Shown here in pieces: positions 8,717 through 16,535 of a DNA stretch of 64,000 nt; within the stretch, counting starts at the first letter, position 1, and every line of letters starts with the position of its first letter. Origin of the DNA: Fulvivirga sp. Its GTDB lineage: Bacteria > Bacteroidota > Bacteroidia > Cytophagales > Cyclobacteriaceae. The translations under genes and the position numbers were made by a program. The stretch covers positions 1 through 64,000 of the forward strand of contig JANQLQ010000169.1 in NCBI GenBank assembly GCA_028280565.1, written 5' to 3'. The notes under the pieces were generated by a model that was not told the origin of the DNA, searched no databases, and was given only the letters and a program-made list of their open reading frames with translations.

Positions 8717-9106
8717 CTAGGTGTGTTGTACGGGCACCGGCTTACGATCTTTATTGATGGCTACCAGTGTAAATTTCCCGCTAATCGCCTTTTCCCGCTG
8801 CTCCGAGTACATTTGCTCGATATAGATATCCACTTTTACCTCCAGGCTGGTGGAACCTACCCGGATCACTTTGCCATGAAGCTCTATGATAGTACCTGCG
8901 GGTATGGGGCGTTTAAAATCGATTTTATCACTACTCACGGTAACCACTCTTTGCCGGCAAAAACGGGTGGCCGTAATGAACGCCACTTCGTCCATGAGGT
9001 GCATGGCCATACCCCCGAATAAGGTGTCGTAATGGTTAGTAGTAGCAGGAAAAACCGCCTTGAACAGGCGTGTTTCGGACTGTTTTATACGTTCCTCTCC
9101 TGTCAT
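8717..9106 (-). CDS. Acyl-CoA thioesterase, hotdog fold
   Basis: The 129-residue protein matches the YciA/ACOT-type hotdog thioesterases: TNHYDTLFGGMAMHLMDEVAFITA (two pieces, residues ~22-45) carries the typical N-x-x-x-x-LFGG...MDE active-site pattern, followed by VTVSSDKIDFKRPIPAGTII and a C-terminal strand GKFTLVAINKDRKPVPV. Such enzymes hydrolyse acyl-CoA to free acid and CoA in the cytosol. The start overlaps the stop of the PAS gene by four bases (ATGA), so both are probably translated together. Chain-length preference cannot be read from the sequence. Confidence 0.88.
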   Translation of the reverse strand: MTGEERIKQSETRLFKAVFPATTNHYDTLFGGMAMHLMDEVAFITATRFCRQRVVTVSSDKIDFKRPIPAGTIIELHGKVIRVGSTSLEVKVDIYIEQMYSEQREKAISGKFTLVAINKDRKPVPVQHT

Positions 9107-9573
9107 AGGATCTCTTTTTCTAATGCCAGCAGGTGCGTGGTATCGTTGTCATGATTTTGGATGGGTAGCACCGTTATTTCGCAGAGGTATTCTTCATTGT
9201 CTTTACGATAATTAAGTACTATTTCAGTGAAAGATGTGTTGTTCGCCAGCTTTTGCGAAAAGCTGTTTTTTGTGCGGGAGGATGTATTTTTCCCTTGCAA
9301 AAATGAAGGCTTTCTTCCCAAAGCATCAGCCTTGGAGTAGCCTGTCATGTCTTGAAATCCCTGGTTTACCCATAAGATCACTTGGTCTGTATCGGTTAGT
9401 ACCAGCGCATCGTATCGCGGATTAAGGAGGGTCTCTAAGGAGATGTTCCAGCCGAATTGCTCTTGATAATCCCGAAGCACAGCAAGGTCATGGATCCTGC
9501 TGTGCTTACGAGCTATGTCATGGATGCGCGTGGAAAATATATCCCAGCACAACAACGGTGCTTCAGTTTTCAT
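9103..9573 (-). CDS. Stand-alone LOV-like PAS domain protein lacking the adduct cysteine
   Basis: The 156-residue protein has an N-terminal helical part (to ~45) and one PAS domain (~52-155) and no output domain. The PAS part has the LOV-type pattern: MTGYSKADALGRKPSFLQG, a helix, then EIVLNYRKDNEEYLCEITVLPIQN. In photoactive LOV domains the first motif reads G-R-N-C-R-F-L-Q; here Pro89 stands where the flavin-binding Cys should be, so classical light-driven adduct formation is not expected. It may still bind flavin or another ligand, or act as a protein-interaction module. It overlaps the thioesterase gene and follows the CWC-protein gene. Confidence 0.8.
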   Translation of the reverse strand: MKTEAPLLCWDIFSTRIHDIARKHSRIHDLAVLRDYQEQFGWNISLETLLNPRYDALVLTDTDQVILWVNQGFQDMTGYSKADALGRKPSFLQGKNTSSRTKNSFSQKLANNTSFTEIVLNYRKDNEEYLCEITVLPIQNHDNDTTHLLALEKEIL

Positions 9574-9599
9574 AATTTTAAAATGTTAGTTTAGTGGCC

Positions 9600-9863
9600 T
9601 CACCTTCTTAAAAGCTGATTTATTTGAGTAGTAAGGTGTTTTTTGTAATACTCGTTTTTCATTTCAGCCAAGCATCGTACACAAATACAGTCTTCAAACT
9701 GTTTGCTGATATATGCCCTTTCTTTTGCGGTAAGTTCCACTTTCATACAGTCACAAAGCGTGATGTTCCCTGCTTTGCATTCAAAAGTGTCCAAGCAACG
9801 CGGGCATTGCTTCAGTTCATTTTTCACCGAGTTTTTATCCATGACGCTGTCATCAAAGGTCAT
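9600..9863 (-). CDS. Cysteine-rich CWC family protein
   Basis: The 87-residue product has an N-terminal zinc-ribbon-like part with CPRCLDTFECKAGN (Cys20, 23, 29) and CDC in the place of the family's CWC motif, then a helix KVELTAKERAYISKQF and a second pair CICVRCLAEMK. This layout is that of the small cysteine-rich CWC family, proposed metal-binding proteins of unknown role. It lies 11 bp downstream of metE on the same strand and 26 bp upstream of the PAS gene, so it may be in the same transcript as metE and share its cobalamin control. Confidence 0.75.
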   Translation of the reverse strand: MTFDDSVMDKNSVKNELKQCPRCLDTFECKAGNITLCDCMKVELTAKERAYISKQFEDCICVRCLAEMKNEYYKKHLTTQINQLLRR

Positions 9864-9874
9864 TACGACTTAAT

Positions 9875-12208
9875 TCATACTAACTGCTTTCCCGAAGACA
9901 AGTCAAAGGCACCCCTCATTTGCTTGGCGGCATCTACCATCTGTAGCAGTGCTTGCCGGGTCTCGTCCCAATGCCGCGTCTTTAGACCGCAATCAGGGTT
10001 TACCCAAAGCTGTTTGGAAGGAATTACCTTGCTTACTTGGGTTAAAAGCGCCACAATTTCTGATGAAAAGGGTACCCGCGGCGAATGAATATCATAAACG
10101 CCTGGGCCTATTTCATTAGGATAATTAAAATCTGCAAAAGCCTCTAGCAGCTCCATTTGTGAGCGTGAGCATTCAATCGTAATCACATCTGCATCCATTT
10201 GGGTAATGCCGTCCATGATATCATTAAACTCTGAATAGCACATATGGGTATGGATCTGTGTTTGGTCTTTTACCCCGCTTGTTGCCAGTCTAAAAGACGC
10301 TACCGCCCAATCCAGGTACGCTTTCCAATTGGCCGTTCTCAAGGGCAGCCCTTCCCGGATGGCCGGTTCGTCTACTTGGATGATTTTTATCCCGGCTTTT
10401 TCAAGATCAATTACTTCATCCCGGATCGCCAACGCGATCTGCATACACGTTTTTGACCTGGGTTGATCATCCCGAACGAAAGACCATTGTAGAATGGTTA
10501 CTGGCCCGGTAAGCATACCTTTTACGGCCCTTTTCGTCAAAGATTGGGCAAAAGAAGACCATTTAACCGTCATAGGTTCTGCGCGTGCAACATCTCCATA
10601 GATAATGGGAGGCTTTACACACCTTGAACCATAGCTTTGTACCCATCCATTACTAGTGAAGGCAAACCCCTCAAGCTTTTCCCCAAAGTACTCCACCATG
10701 TCGTTGCGCTCAAATTCGCCATGCACCAACACATCCAGGTCAATCTCTTCCTGTAAGCGGATCACTTGCTCAATTGCTTTTTTTATCTCAATCTCATACT
10801 GTATTGCGGTAAGATCACCTTTTTTAAGTTTTGAGCGCAATTGTCGTATTTCGCGGGTTTGAGGGAAGGACCCAATGGTAGTGGTCGGAAACAAGGGCAA
10901 CTGAAGATGCTCATGCTGTGCCTCCCTGCGTTGATCGAAGTTATGAACTCGTTGAGTATCATTTTCCACGATGTTGTTTATCCTTTCTTTGACCGCGGGA
11001 TTGTGAACCAAGGGAGATACTTTACGTAAATGGATTGCCTTTTTGTTCTTTTCGTAGTGCTCTGAAGCGGGCAGTTGACTAGCGCTAACGGTAAGCTCTT
11101 TGAGATTTACCACCTCCAGTAGTTTTTGCTTAGCGAAAGCCAGCCAGCTTTTGATGGCCGGGGTGAGCACGTCTTCGTTTGTTTCTAGGTCTAAGTCACA
11201 CGGTACATGCAATAACGAGCAGGACGGTGCTACCAAAATACGCTCCTCTCCAAGGAGATCCGTAGCTTTCCGAATGAGTTGAAGCGAATTATGAAAATCA
11301 TTTTTCCAGGTATTCCGGCCGTCGATCACTCCCAAGGACAGCATGACTTTGCCCGGGATCCTCTCCAATACACCCTCTAACTGCCCGGGATCGCGTACGA
11401 GGTCAAGGTGTAGGGCATGCACAGGCATAGCCGGTATACTATCAAGATTATCTTCAAATCCGTTGAAATAAGTAGCAAGCATGACACGCAGTGAGGGAAA
11501 TTTTTTGGTGATCTCCACATAGACATTGGGATATAGCTCCCGGGCTTTGGCGCTTAGATCCAATGTCAAAAAAGGTTCATCGAATTGTATCCATTCTGCT
11601 CCTGCTTCTACCAGTTCGTTCAACAAGTCGAAATACACCGGTAGCAGGTTCTCCAAGAGGTCCAGCTTATTAAAGCCTGCCTCTTTTTCTTTGCCTAGCA
11701 ATAAGTAAGATAACGGACCTATGATCACAGGCATGGTTTGAAAACCATGTCCTTTTGCTTCTTTATACTCATCCACGATCTTAGTGGAGGAAAGTTTGAA
11801 AGCCTGCCCTTTAGTAAATTCCGGGACAATGTAGTGGTAATTGGTATCAAACCACTTCGTCATTTCCATGGCCGTGATATCCAGTCCGTCCTGTTGGTAT
11901 CCCCTGGCCATGGCAAAATACAGTTTGTACTTTGATTCCGTGGTAGTGCTACTTAATTCCGAATAGCGTGTGGGAATAGCGCCAACGGCCATCGTCATAT
12001 CCAGCACCTGGTCATAATAAGAGAAATCGTTGGACGGAATGAGATCTATGCCGGCATCATGCTGGAGTTTCCAGTTGCTATGCCGGATCCTTTTTCCTGT
12101 TGCTAATAGTTCTTCCAGGGAGAGTTGGTCTTGCCAATATCGCTCACAGGCTTTTTTTAGCTCACGTTCACTACCTATCCTAGGGTAGCCGAGGTTGTGT
12201 GTTTTCAT
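9875..12208 (-). CDS. metE: Cobalamin-independent methionine synthase MetE
   Basis: The 777-residue protein is full length for 5-methyltetrahydropteroyltriglutamate-homocysteine methyltransferase, which makes methionine in the cytosol without B12. The N-terminal half starts MKTHNLGYPRIGSERELKKA; the catalytic C-terminal half begins near residue 430 with FPTTTIGSFPQT. Zinc ligands are visible as IHTHMCYSEF (His and Cys near residue 653-655) and PDCGLKTRHW (Cys near 738). A cobalamin riboswitch lies in its leader (12405-12597), so B12 should switch it off. This implies that the cell also has a B12-dependent enzyme (MetH) elsewhere. Confidence 0.97.
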   Translation of the reverse strand: MKTHNLGYPRIGSERELKKACERYWQDQLSLEELLATGKRIRHSNWKLQHDAGIDLIPSNDFSYYDQVLDMTMAVGAIPTRYSELSSTTTESKYKLYFAMARGYQQDGLDITAMEMTKWFDTNYHYIVPEFTKGQAFKLSSTKIVDEYKEAKGHGFQTMPVIIGPLSYLLLGKEKEAGFNKLDLLENLLPVYFDLLNELVEAGAEWIQFDEPFLTLDLSAKARELYPNVYVEITKKFPSLRVMLATYFNGFEDNLDSIPAMPVHALHLDLVRDPGQLEGVLERIPGKVMLSLGVIDGRNTWKNDFHNSLQLIRKATDLLGEERILVAPSCSLLHVPCDLDLETNEDVLTPAIKSWLAFAKQKLLEVVNLKELTVSASQLPASEHYEKNKKAIHLRKVSPLVHNPAVKERINNIVENDTQRVHNFDQRREAQHEHLQLPLFPTTTIGSFPQTREIRQLRSKLKKGDLTAIQYEIEIKKAIEQVIRLQEEIDLDVLVHGEFERNDMVEYFGEKLEGFAFTSNGWVQSYGSRCVKPPIIYGDVARAEPMTVKWSSFAQSLTKRAVKGMLTGPVTILQWSFVRDDQPRSKTCMQIALAIRDEVIDLEKAGIKIIQVDEPAIREGLPLRTANWKAYLDWAVASFRLATSGVKDQTQIHTHMCYSEFNDIMDGITQMDADVITIECSRSQMELLEAFADFNYPNEIGPGVYDIHSPRVPFSSEIVALLTQVSKVIPSKQLWVNPDCGLKTRHWDETRQALLQMVDAAKQMRGAFDLSSGKQLV

Positions 12209-12404
12209 TTTTCAAGCTTTTAAGTAATTAAATAATTAGTTAAAAGCTCTTTGCTCAACTTCACAATGCTTTGTAAAAGGAAGGTCCAGGAAGTGAGGTC
12301 ACTTTAGCCACGAGTAGGGTAAGAGGCGGTAAGTAAAGCCATGCAGTCTTCTTTGACCTGTGTTTTTAATCGCGAAAACATTGTCAAATCCTGTTTCAAA
12401 CAGG

Positions 12405-12597
12405 TCGAACGAGGCAGGTCTCCTGGCTTTCCCGACTGCTGCTCACCTTCTCATACCGGTATAATAAAACCCCGGCACAATGGCAAAATGGAACAGAAGC
12501 ATACTATCTTATCCCTGGATACTACAGGGTAAGATCGAGATTACAGTTGCGCGTCAGCTCGTGATTTACACACGATTCCCTTTTAATGCTGGCACCT
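12405..12597 (-). ncRNA. Cobalamin (AdoCbl) riboswitch upstream of metE
   Basis: On the minus strand the leader contains, in order, GGTGCC, AAAAGGGAATCGTGTG, ACGAGCTGACGCGCAACTGT, GCCATTGTGCCGGG and GGGAAAGCCAGGAGACCTGCC in pieces; the B12 box AAGCCAGGAGACCTGCC is at 12413-12429. These are the conserved blocks of cobalamin riboswitches in the right order. It sits about 200 nt before the metE start. B12-repressed expression of the B12-independent methionine synthase is the expected logic. Confidence 0.95.
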
Positions 12598-12616
12598 AAT
12601 ATTGCATACCAACAAC

Positions 12617-12636
12617 CTTGATCGATTTTGATCAAG
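12617..12636. promoter_or_regulatory. Inverted repeat CTTGATC-N6-GATCAAG just before the riboswitch
   Basis: Perfect 7-bp arms, about 20 bases upstream of the riboswitch 5' end and so near the expected metE promoter. The half-sites resemble TTGAT of Fnr/Crp-type boxes, but the spacing (TTGAT-N8-ATCAA) is not the standard four bases. It could be an operator or chance. Confidence 0.3.
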
Positions 12637-12669
12637 AAATCAAGAAAAGAACTAATTCATCCAAAAGTA

Positions 12670-12690
12670 AGAGAATTAACACAATTCTCT
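12670..12690 (-). terminator. Hairpin downstream of the hemerythrin gene
   Basis: AGAGAATT-AACAC-AATTCTCT forms an 8-bp stem 35 bp after the hemerythrin stop codon. On the minus strand it is followed only by a short T-rich stretch, so it is a weak terminator candidate. Confidence 0.4.
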
Positions 12691-12724
12691 AAAAAAGGGC
12701 GGGCTTACTTGCAGGCCAAAGGCT

Positions 12725-13423
12725 TTAAACATCGCCCCCTTTCAAGGGTATCTTGGCGTTATTTAAGATCTCTTTTTCCAACTCTAAAGCTTTAGGCATA
12801 AGTACCTCTTCTTCCATTCGAGCATGTATCGCCAGGTCCAATTCGAAATTTTTTAATTGGATTATAAGCATGCGGAAAGAGAACGAATCTTCGAATTGCC
12901 CCGACTTTTCGCCCAAAATCCGTACCACTTTCCTGAGGTCATCTTCTATTTGATGATCATGACGCAACAGGAAATTGATAAGCTTGATCTTTTGCGAAAA
13001 CTGGAAGTGCACCTCTTTTTTTTGTTCGGCCAGTAACAAAGCATCGATATAAGGGAAAAGATTTTCTTCCTCGTCCAGGATATGTTCGGTCAGTTCTGTT
13101 TTGTAAGTTTCAAAGAAACGATGCAGAAATTCAAACCAGTGTTCCCCCTGTTCGTTGTTCCTTACCAAGTTTTCGATGGATAGCTCAATCTCTCCCAATC
13201 GACGCTCAAGATAAAACTGGTGTGTACATTTCAAGTACTGGAGGATTACGTCGATGGGGTATTTTTGGAAGTGGGCCGCCTCAAAAAGTGAGGGATTATT
13301 AAAAACATCCACTAGTTCATAGTAGAATTCCAGCGGTACGGGGAGACTTGCTAGGTCGCTTTTTGTATCATGACCAGGCCCAAAACTAAACCTGGAGGTG
13401 ACGAGTTGACTTAATCCTTCCAT
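12725..13423 (-). CDS. Hemerythrin-domain (HHE) protein, Ric/YtfE-like
   Basis: The 232-residue protein has the four-helix HHE layout with plausible di-iron ligands: KCTHQFY (His68), LTEHILDEEENLFPYI (His114, Glu118-120), LLRHDHQIEDDLRK (His155/157) and AIHARMEEEVLMPKA (His200, Glu204-206). N-terminal residues ~52-76 (YPIDVILQYLKCTHQFYLERR) match the start of such domains in iron-sulfur cluster repair proteins, which deal with nitric oxide or peroxide damage. It follows the DUF6686 gene by 73 bp on the same strand. The promoter upstream of that gene shares a palindrome with the haem/iron operon, which fits an iron or NO/redox role (inference). Confidence 0.82.
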   Translation of the reverse strand: MEGLSQLVTSRFSFGPGHDTKSDLASLPVPLEFYYELVDVFNNPSLFEAAHFQKYPIDVILQYLKCTHQFYLERRLGEIELSIENLVRNNEQGEHWFEFLHRFFETYKTELTEHILDEEENLFPYIDALLLAEQKKEVHFQFSQKIKLINFLLRHDHQIEDDLRKVVRILGEKSGQFEDSFSFRMLIIQLKNFELDLAIHARMEEEVLMPKALELEKEILNNAKIPLKGGDV

Positions 13424-13496
13424 AATAAGCGCGGTGGGTTTCTTATATCGATAAAGTTAAACAATTGTGAGGAGTAACAGCGTCCCTTGATCCAAG

Positions 13497-13829
13497 TTAA
13501 ATTGTATTTTGTTTTAAGACCTGGCGAGCTTCTAGTAACACCATCGCCTGTTGAAGTATATCTTTAAGCTCTTCAAATTCTTCCCGGGTGAAGTTAAACT
13601 GGATATCACGATGACAAGTATTCACCACTATATGTTCTTTTCCGCTCGGAAATCTTACGGAACACGCCGCAAAGTCGATACGGCAAAATGAGCGGGTGAA
13701 GGCCAAGAAATCTTGAGGGTTAAAGCCTACCAATAGGTTGTTATAATATAAGCCTATGCGCTGGCAACATGTGCACTCGGAAATGTTAAACATCTCTCCC
13801 TCTAAAATGATCCGGGGTTTGCAATTCAT
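13497..13829 (-). CDS. DUF6686 family protein
   Basis: The 110-residue protein has ISECTCCQRIGLYYNNLLVGF near its start (Cys19, 21, 22), then FLAFTRSF, VNTCHRDIQF and FTREEFEELKDILQQAMVLLEA, a pattern I associate with the Bacteroidota family DUF6686. No catalytic residues are evident; the Cys pair plus His could bind a metal. It precedes the hemerythrin gene, and its own upstream region (13830-14064) contains conserved element B. A joint role in iron, NO or redox stress is possible. The DUF number is from memory. Confidence 0.72.
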   Translation of the reverse strand: MNCKPRIILEGEMFNISECTCCQRIGLYYNNLLVGFNPQDFLAFTRSFCRIDFAACSVRFPSGKEHIVVNTCHRDIQFNFTREEFEELKDILQQAMVLLEARQVLKQNTI

Positions 13830-13969
13830 ACAGTAGATCCTAATAAATTAAATGTGAATAAATGATCTTTTCTAACCCGGACTTATGGTGCCTTAGCTGA
13901 TCCCGGAACATGATCGACTCTTATTAATTTCTATGCCTTCCGGGATCAACAAGGACTTTTTCCACCAGT

Positions 13970-14064
13970 TATTTAGATCAATTCTAAACAATACAAATGT
14001 CGGGGGTAGTGATCAGCTTGTCAATAGCGATTAGTAGGGAAATGCGATCACTAGTGGTAGTGAT
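13970..14064 (-). promoter_or_regulatory. Conserved upstream element B with palindrome ATCACTA-N4-TAGTGAT
   Basis: The palindrome is at 14047-14064, with an additional half-site TAGTGAT at 14007-14013. The part at 13970-13997 matches 8551-8578 at 25 of 28 positions, and the spacing to the palindrome is nearly the same. In the minus orientation it sits 140-235 bp before the DUF6686-hemerythrin genes; the BNR-like lipoprotein gene starts 150 bp to the right on the plus strand and might also be affected. Confidence 0.6.
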
Positions 14065-14215
14065 GTTCTTGCCAAAAAATGCACCATCAATGGTATTAAC
14101 GCTTATGAATGGGTTTCGAACAAGCTGGTACAAAATTGGGATGGTTTTTGTATTCCTTTTCCTGTTAGTAACTTTACATAGAGGTTACCTGTACCCTTGA
14201 AATAAAAATTAGCTC

Positions 14216-14917
14216 ATGACGAACCAACATTTTCTTATCCTACTCTGTGTTGCATGCCTTGCCTGTGATAGCAGTACTGACAGTATCGATCCCCAGCAGG
14301 AAGAAGATCCAAATTGGATACAACTCGAAGTGCCAGGGGGGCGCCAAGCTTACGCTATAGCCGGTGATATCAATAAGCGATTGCTAGTAACTACTTGGAC
14401 CAAAGCCTATTTTTCTGATGATAGGGGCTTGACATGGGAAGAGTCTTATAATTTCCACGGCCCCGTACACGGTCTTTTGGAACGGAACGATACGGTTTTC
14501 TCGTTAATAACCTCTAATGGCTCAATAGCCTCACTTAGCCAGCTTTACACCACTGACTATGGTAAAACTTGGGAAAGAGATAAGAACGGATCATTTAAAA
14601 ATTTGTCGATGCCGTTAAAAACAGTGGGACCTCATGAAGGAGTAACCTACGAAGTGATTGAAAACGTGACCCCCCTACATGAGGGTTCTTCAGCCTTTTA
14701 TGTTAATCCTTCTGATGTGCGAAAGGATTCCGAAGGCCATACGAGCAATATTCCCCTTCCTGACCGTAAGCTCAGGGTGATCAATCTTTATAAGGATAAA
14801 GACAATTATTTGTACTTGGCGGCATCTTCGGGAGTTTTTGATGAAAACAATTACCATGTATGCTGTGAACCTGGTTCACCGGCGTTGATCTACCGGTCAA
14901 AGCAGCCATTTCCTTGA
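14216..14917 (+). CDS. BNR/sialidase-like repeat lipoprotein, unknown function
   Basis: The 233-residue protein starts with a hydrophobic signal and a weak lipobox (ACLAC, Cys17) followed by DSSTDS. Two Asp-box/BNR-like turns are visible: YFSDDRGLTWEES near residue 65 and YTTDYGKTWERD near 115, so part of a beta-propeller is likely. The length allows only a partial propeller. It may be an export-anchored sugar-binding or sialidase-like protein; no catalytic set can be seen. It stands 95 bp before a SASA-type esterase gene, with which it may be co-transcribed. Confidence 0.6.
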   Translation: MTNQHFLILLCVACLACDSSTDSIDPQQEEDPNWIQLEVPGGRQAYAIAGDINKRLLVTTWTKAYFSDDRGLTWEESYNFHGPVHGLLERNDTVFSLITSNGSIASLSQLYTTDYGKTWERDKNGSFKNLSMPLKTVGPHEGVTYEVIENVTPLHEGSSAFYVNPSDVRKDSEGHTSNIPLPDRKLRVINLYKDKDNYLYLAASSGVFDENNYHVCCEPGSPALIYRSKQPFP

Positions 14918-15012
14918 TAGATTGTGGTTGGGTATGATGGTATAAGGTCATATTAGATCTTTTTTTGTGGTGTGGGGTGTCATTTAGCTGCTTTTTATCT
15001 TAAGGATAAGTA

Positions 15013-15894
15013 ATGAAATCGATCCGATATTCCCTAGTTGCTGCCTGTTTGAGCATAGCATGTTTTGTCTCCTGCGTCACTTCTCCGTTGCCCCGTGATT
15101 CAAATGGCCGGTCGCAAGCTACACCTGGCAAGATCGTCCCGAAGCAGGCCGAGTTTGTCGAGGTTCTGCCTCACCCGGAAAACCTTTGGATATTTTTGTT
15201 GGCGGGTCAGTCCAATATGGCAGGAAGGGGCAAAGTAGAGCCGGAAGATACAATACCGCATAGTAGGATCCTCACCGTCACACAGGATGGGAATTGGGTA
15301 AAAGCTAAAGAACCGCTACACTACTATGAGCCCCGCCTTCAAGGCCTGGATTGTGGCCTAGCCTTTGCACAAGAGTTGCTAAGGCATGTCGGGGATTCCA
15401 TTCATATCGCATTATTGCCATGTGCGGTAGGAGGTAGTTCCATTGGCCAGTGGCTAGGGGATTCACTTCATAGGGGTGTTCGATTACTGGGTAACTTTGA
15501 GAAAAGTGTAAACTTTGCTCAACAGTACGGTGTGGTTAAGGGTGTGCTTTGGCACCAGGGTGAAAAAGATGCTAAGTTGGGAAAGACGCTTACCTACCAA
15601 GAGAATTTGGAAGAGCTCATAAGCGTGTTCAGGAGCTATGCTGAAAACAGTTCCCTACCGGTTATCCTTGGAGAGTTAGGCACAAACCCTCATGACCAGG
15701 GAGATCAGCAGAACAGGGATACAATCAATGCAACCATGTGGAGTGTTTCAGCGCAAGGTAAATACATTGGTGTGGTAAAAACCCAAGATCTCACCAAACA
15801 CGATTATTATCATTTTGATTCCGGATCCCTTCGGATTTTGGGCCGCCGGTATGCTCAGGCCTTCCTATCGATGGATACGTTTTACCAGGAGTAG
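15013..15894 (+). CDS. Sialate O-acetylesterase (SASA) family carbohydrate esterase
   Basis: The 293-residue protein has a signal peptide with possible lipobox (FVSC, Cys21). The SGNH-type nucleophile block is LLAGQSNMAGRG (Ser67), followed by ALLPCAVGGSSIGQWL, GVLWHQGEKDA and, at the C-terminus, TKHDYYHFDSGS with the likely catalytic Asp/His. These are the blocks of the SASA family, which removes acetyl groups from sialic acids or plant polysaccharides. Location is probably periplasm or outer membrane. Its neighbours, a BNR-like lipoprotein and a sugar transporter, suggest carbohydrate use, but the substrate is unknown. Confidence 0.85.
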   Translation: MKSIRYSLVAACLSIACFVSCVTSPLPRDSNGRSQATPGKIVPKQAEFVEVLPHPENLWIFLLAGQSNMAGRGKVEPEDTIPHSRILTVTQDGNWVKAKEPLHYYEPRLQGLDCGLAFAQELLRHVGDSIHIALLPCAVGGSSIGQWLGDSLHRGVRLLGNFEKSVNFAQQYGVVKGVLWHQGEKDAKLGKTLTYQENLEELISVFRSYAENSSLPVILGELGTNPHDQGDQQNRDTINATMWSVSAQGKYIGVVKTQDLTKHDYYHFDSGSLRILGRRYAQAFLSMDTFYQE

Positions 15895-16535
15895 CATATA
15901 CGATTGCATAGCAAGTTACAAAGGTCTATTTATGGAACTGGTCTAGGCTAGGTCCAAAATACGATTCGTTGGTTGTTATCAGTTATCAGTTATCAGTTTG
16001 AGTATGCCTAGATACGGTAGACCGTTAACGGGTAGTATCCCGATTTAATTTTCTGTCAAAAAATGAATGGTAAATACCTGGTAATTAGTGCCTAAACTCT
16101 AGGTGCCGGTGAGTGGTCCATTTTTTTAGAGAGGAATTTTCCCTATATTCCAGGTACAACAATCTAAAGTACCTATGCCCCGTCCTAGTATACATATGAA
16201 GGGGAATACCCCCAAACCGCCCGACGGATCCAAGGGGTCATGAAAGAAAACTTTAAGACCACCTGGGATGGCCTCCGGCAATGATACCACCTGGCAAGAG
16301 ATCAAGAAGAGACTCCAAACCTACATGGCCAACCTGGCTTAGATTCTAGTACCATAGCCCTGGAAAATAAGATCTTATACCAAATAGAAAGAAGTAAACG
16401 ACCCCCTGTCCGACTCTCCCTGGGTCCAAAGCCTTCCGGACCAATGAATTACCTTGAGATGATTTAAATCACCTTCACATTAGATCAAGCGGGAAACTTA
16501 TTCCTTATTCAAGAAAAAAATCTAGTTTTATCGCT
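15895..16535. other. Intergenic region, 640 bp, with a short tandem repeat
   Basis: No gene can be supported. A 7-base unit TTATCAG is repeated three times at 15976-15996. Between about 16175 and 16440 short open stretches separated by stops (for example DTTWQEIKKRLQTYMANL after codon 16277) give the impression of decayed coding sequence, but I cannot assign a family. Confidence 0.5.

Noticed and set aside
13997-14200. 67-codon plus-strand frame upstream of the BNR-like lipoprotein
   Set aside because: It covers the conserved operator element and has no signal, domain or partner; more likely non-coding.
15976-15996. CRISPR-like repeat (TTATCAG three times)
   Set aside because: A 7-base unit without spacers is only a microsatellite-like repeat; no cas genes are present.
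16190-16450. Possible remnant of a transposase or other gene before the sugar transporter
   Set aside because: Short open pieces are interrupted by several stops and I recognise no family motif, so it is mentioned only as an intergenic region.
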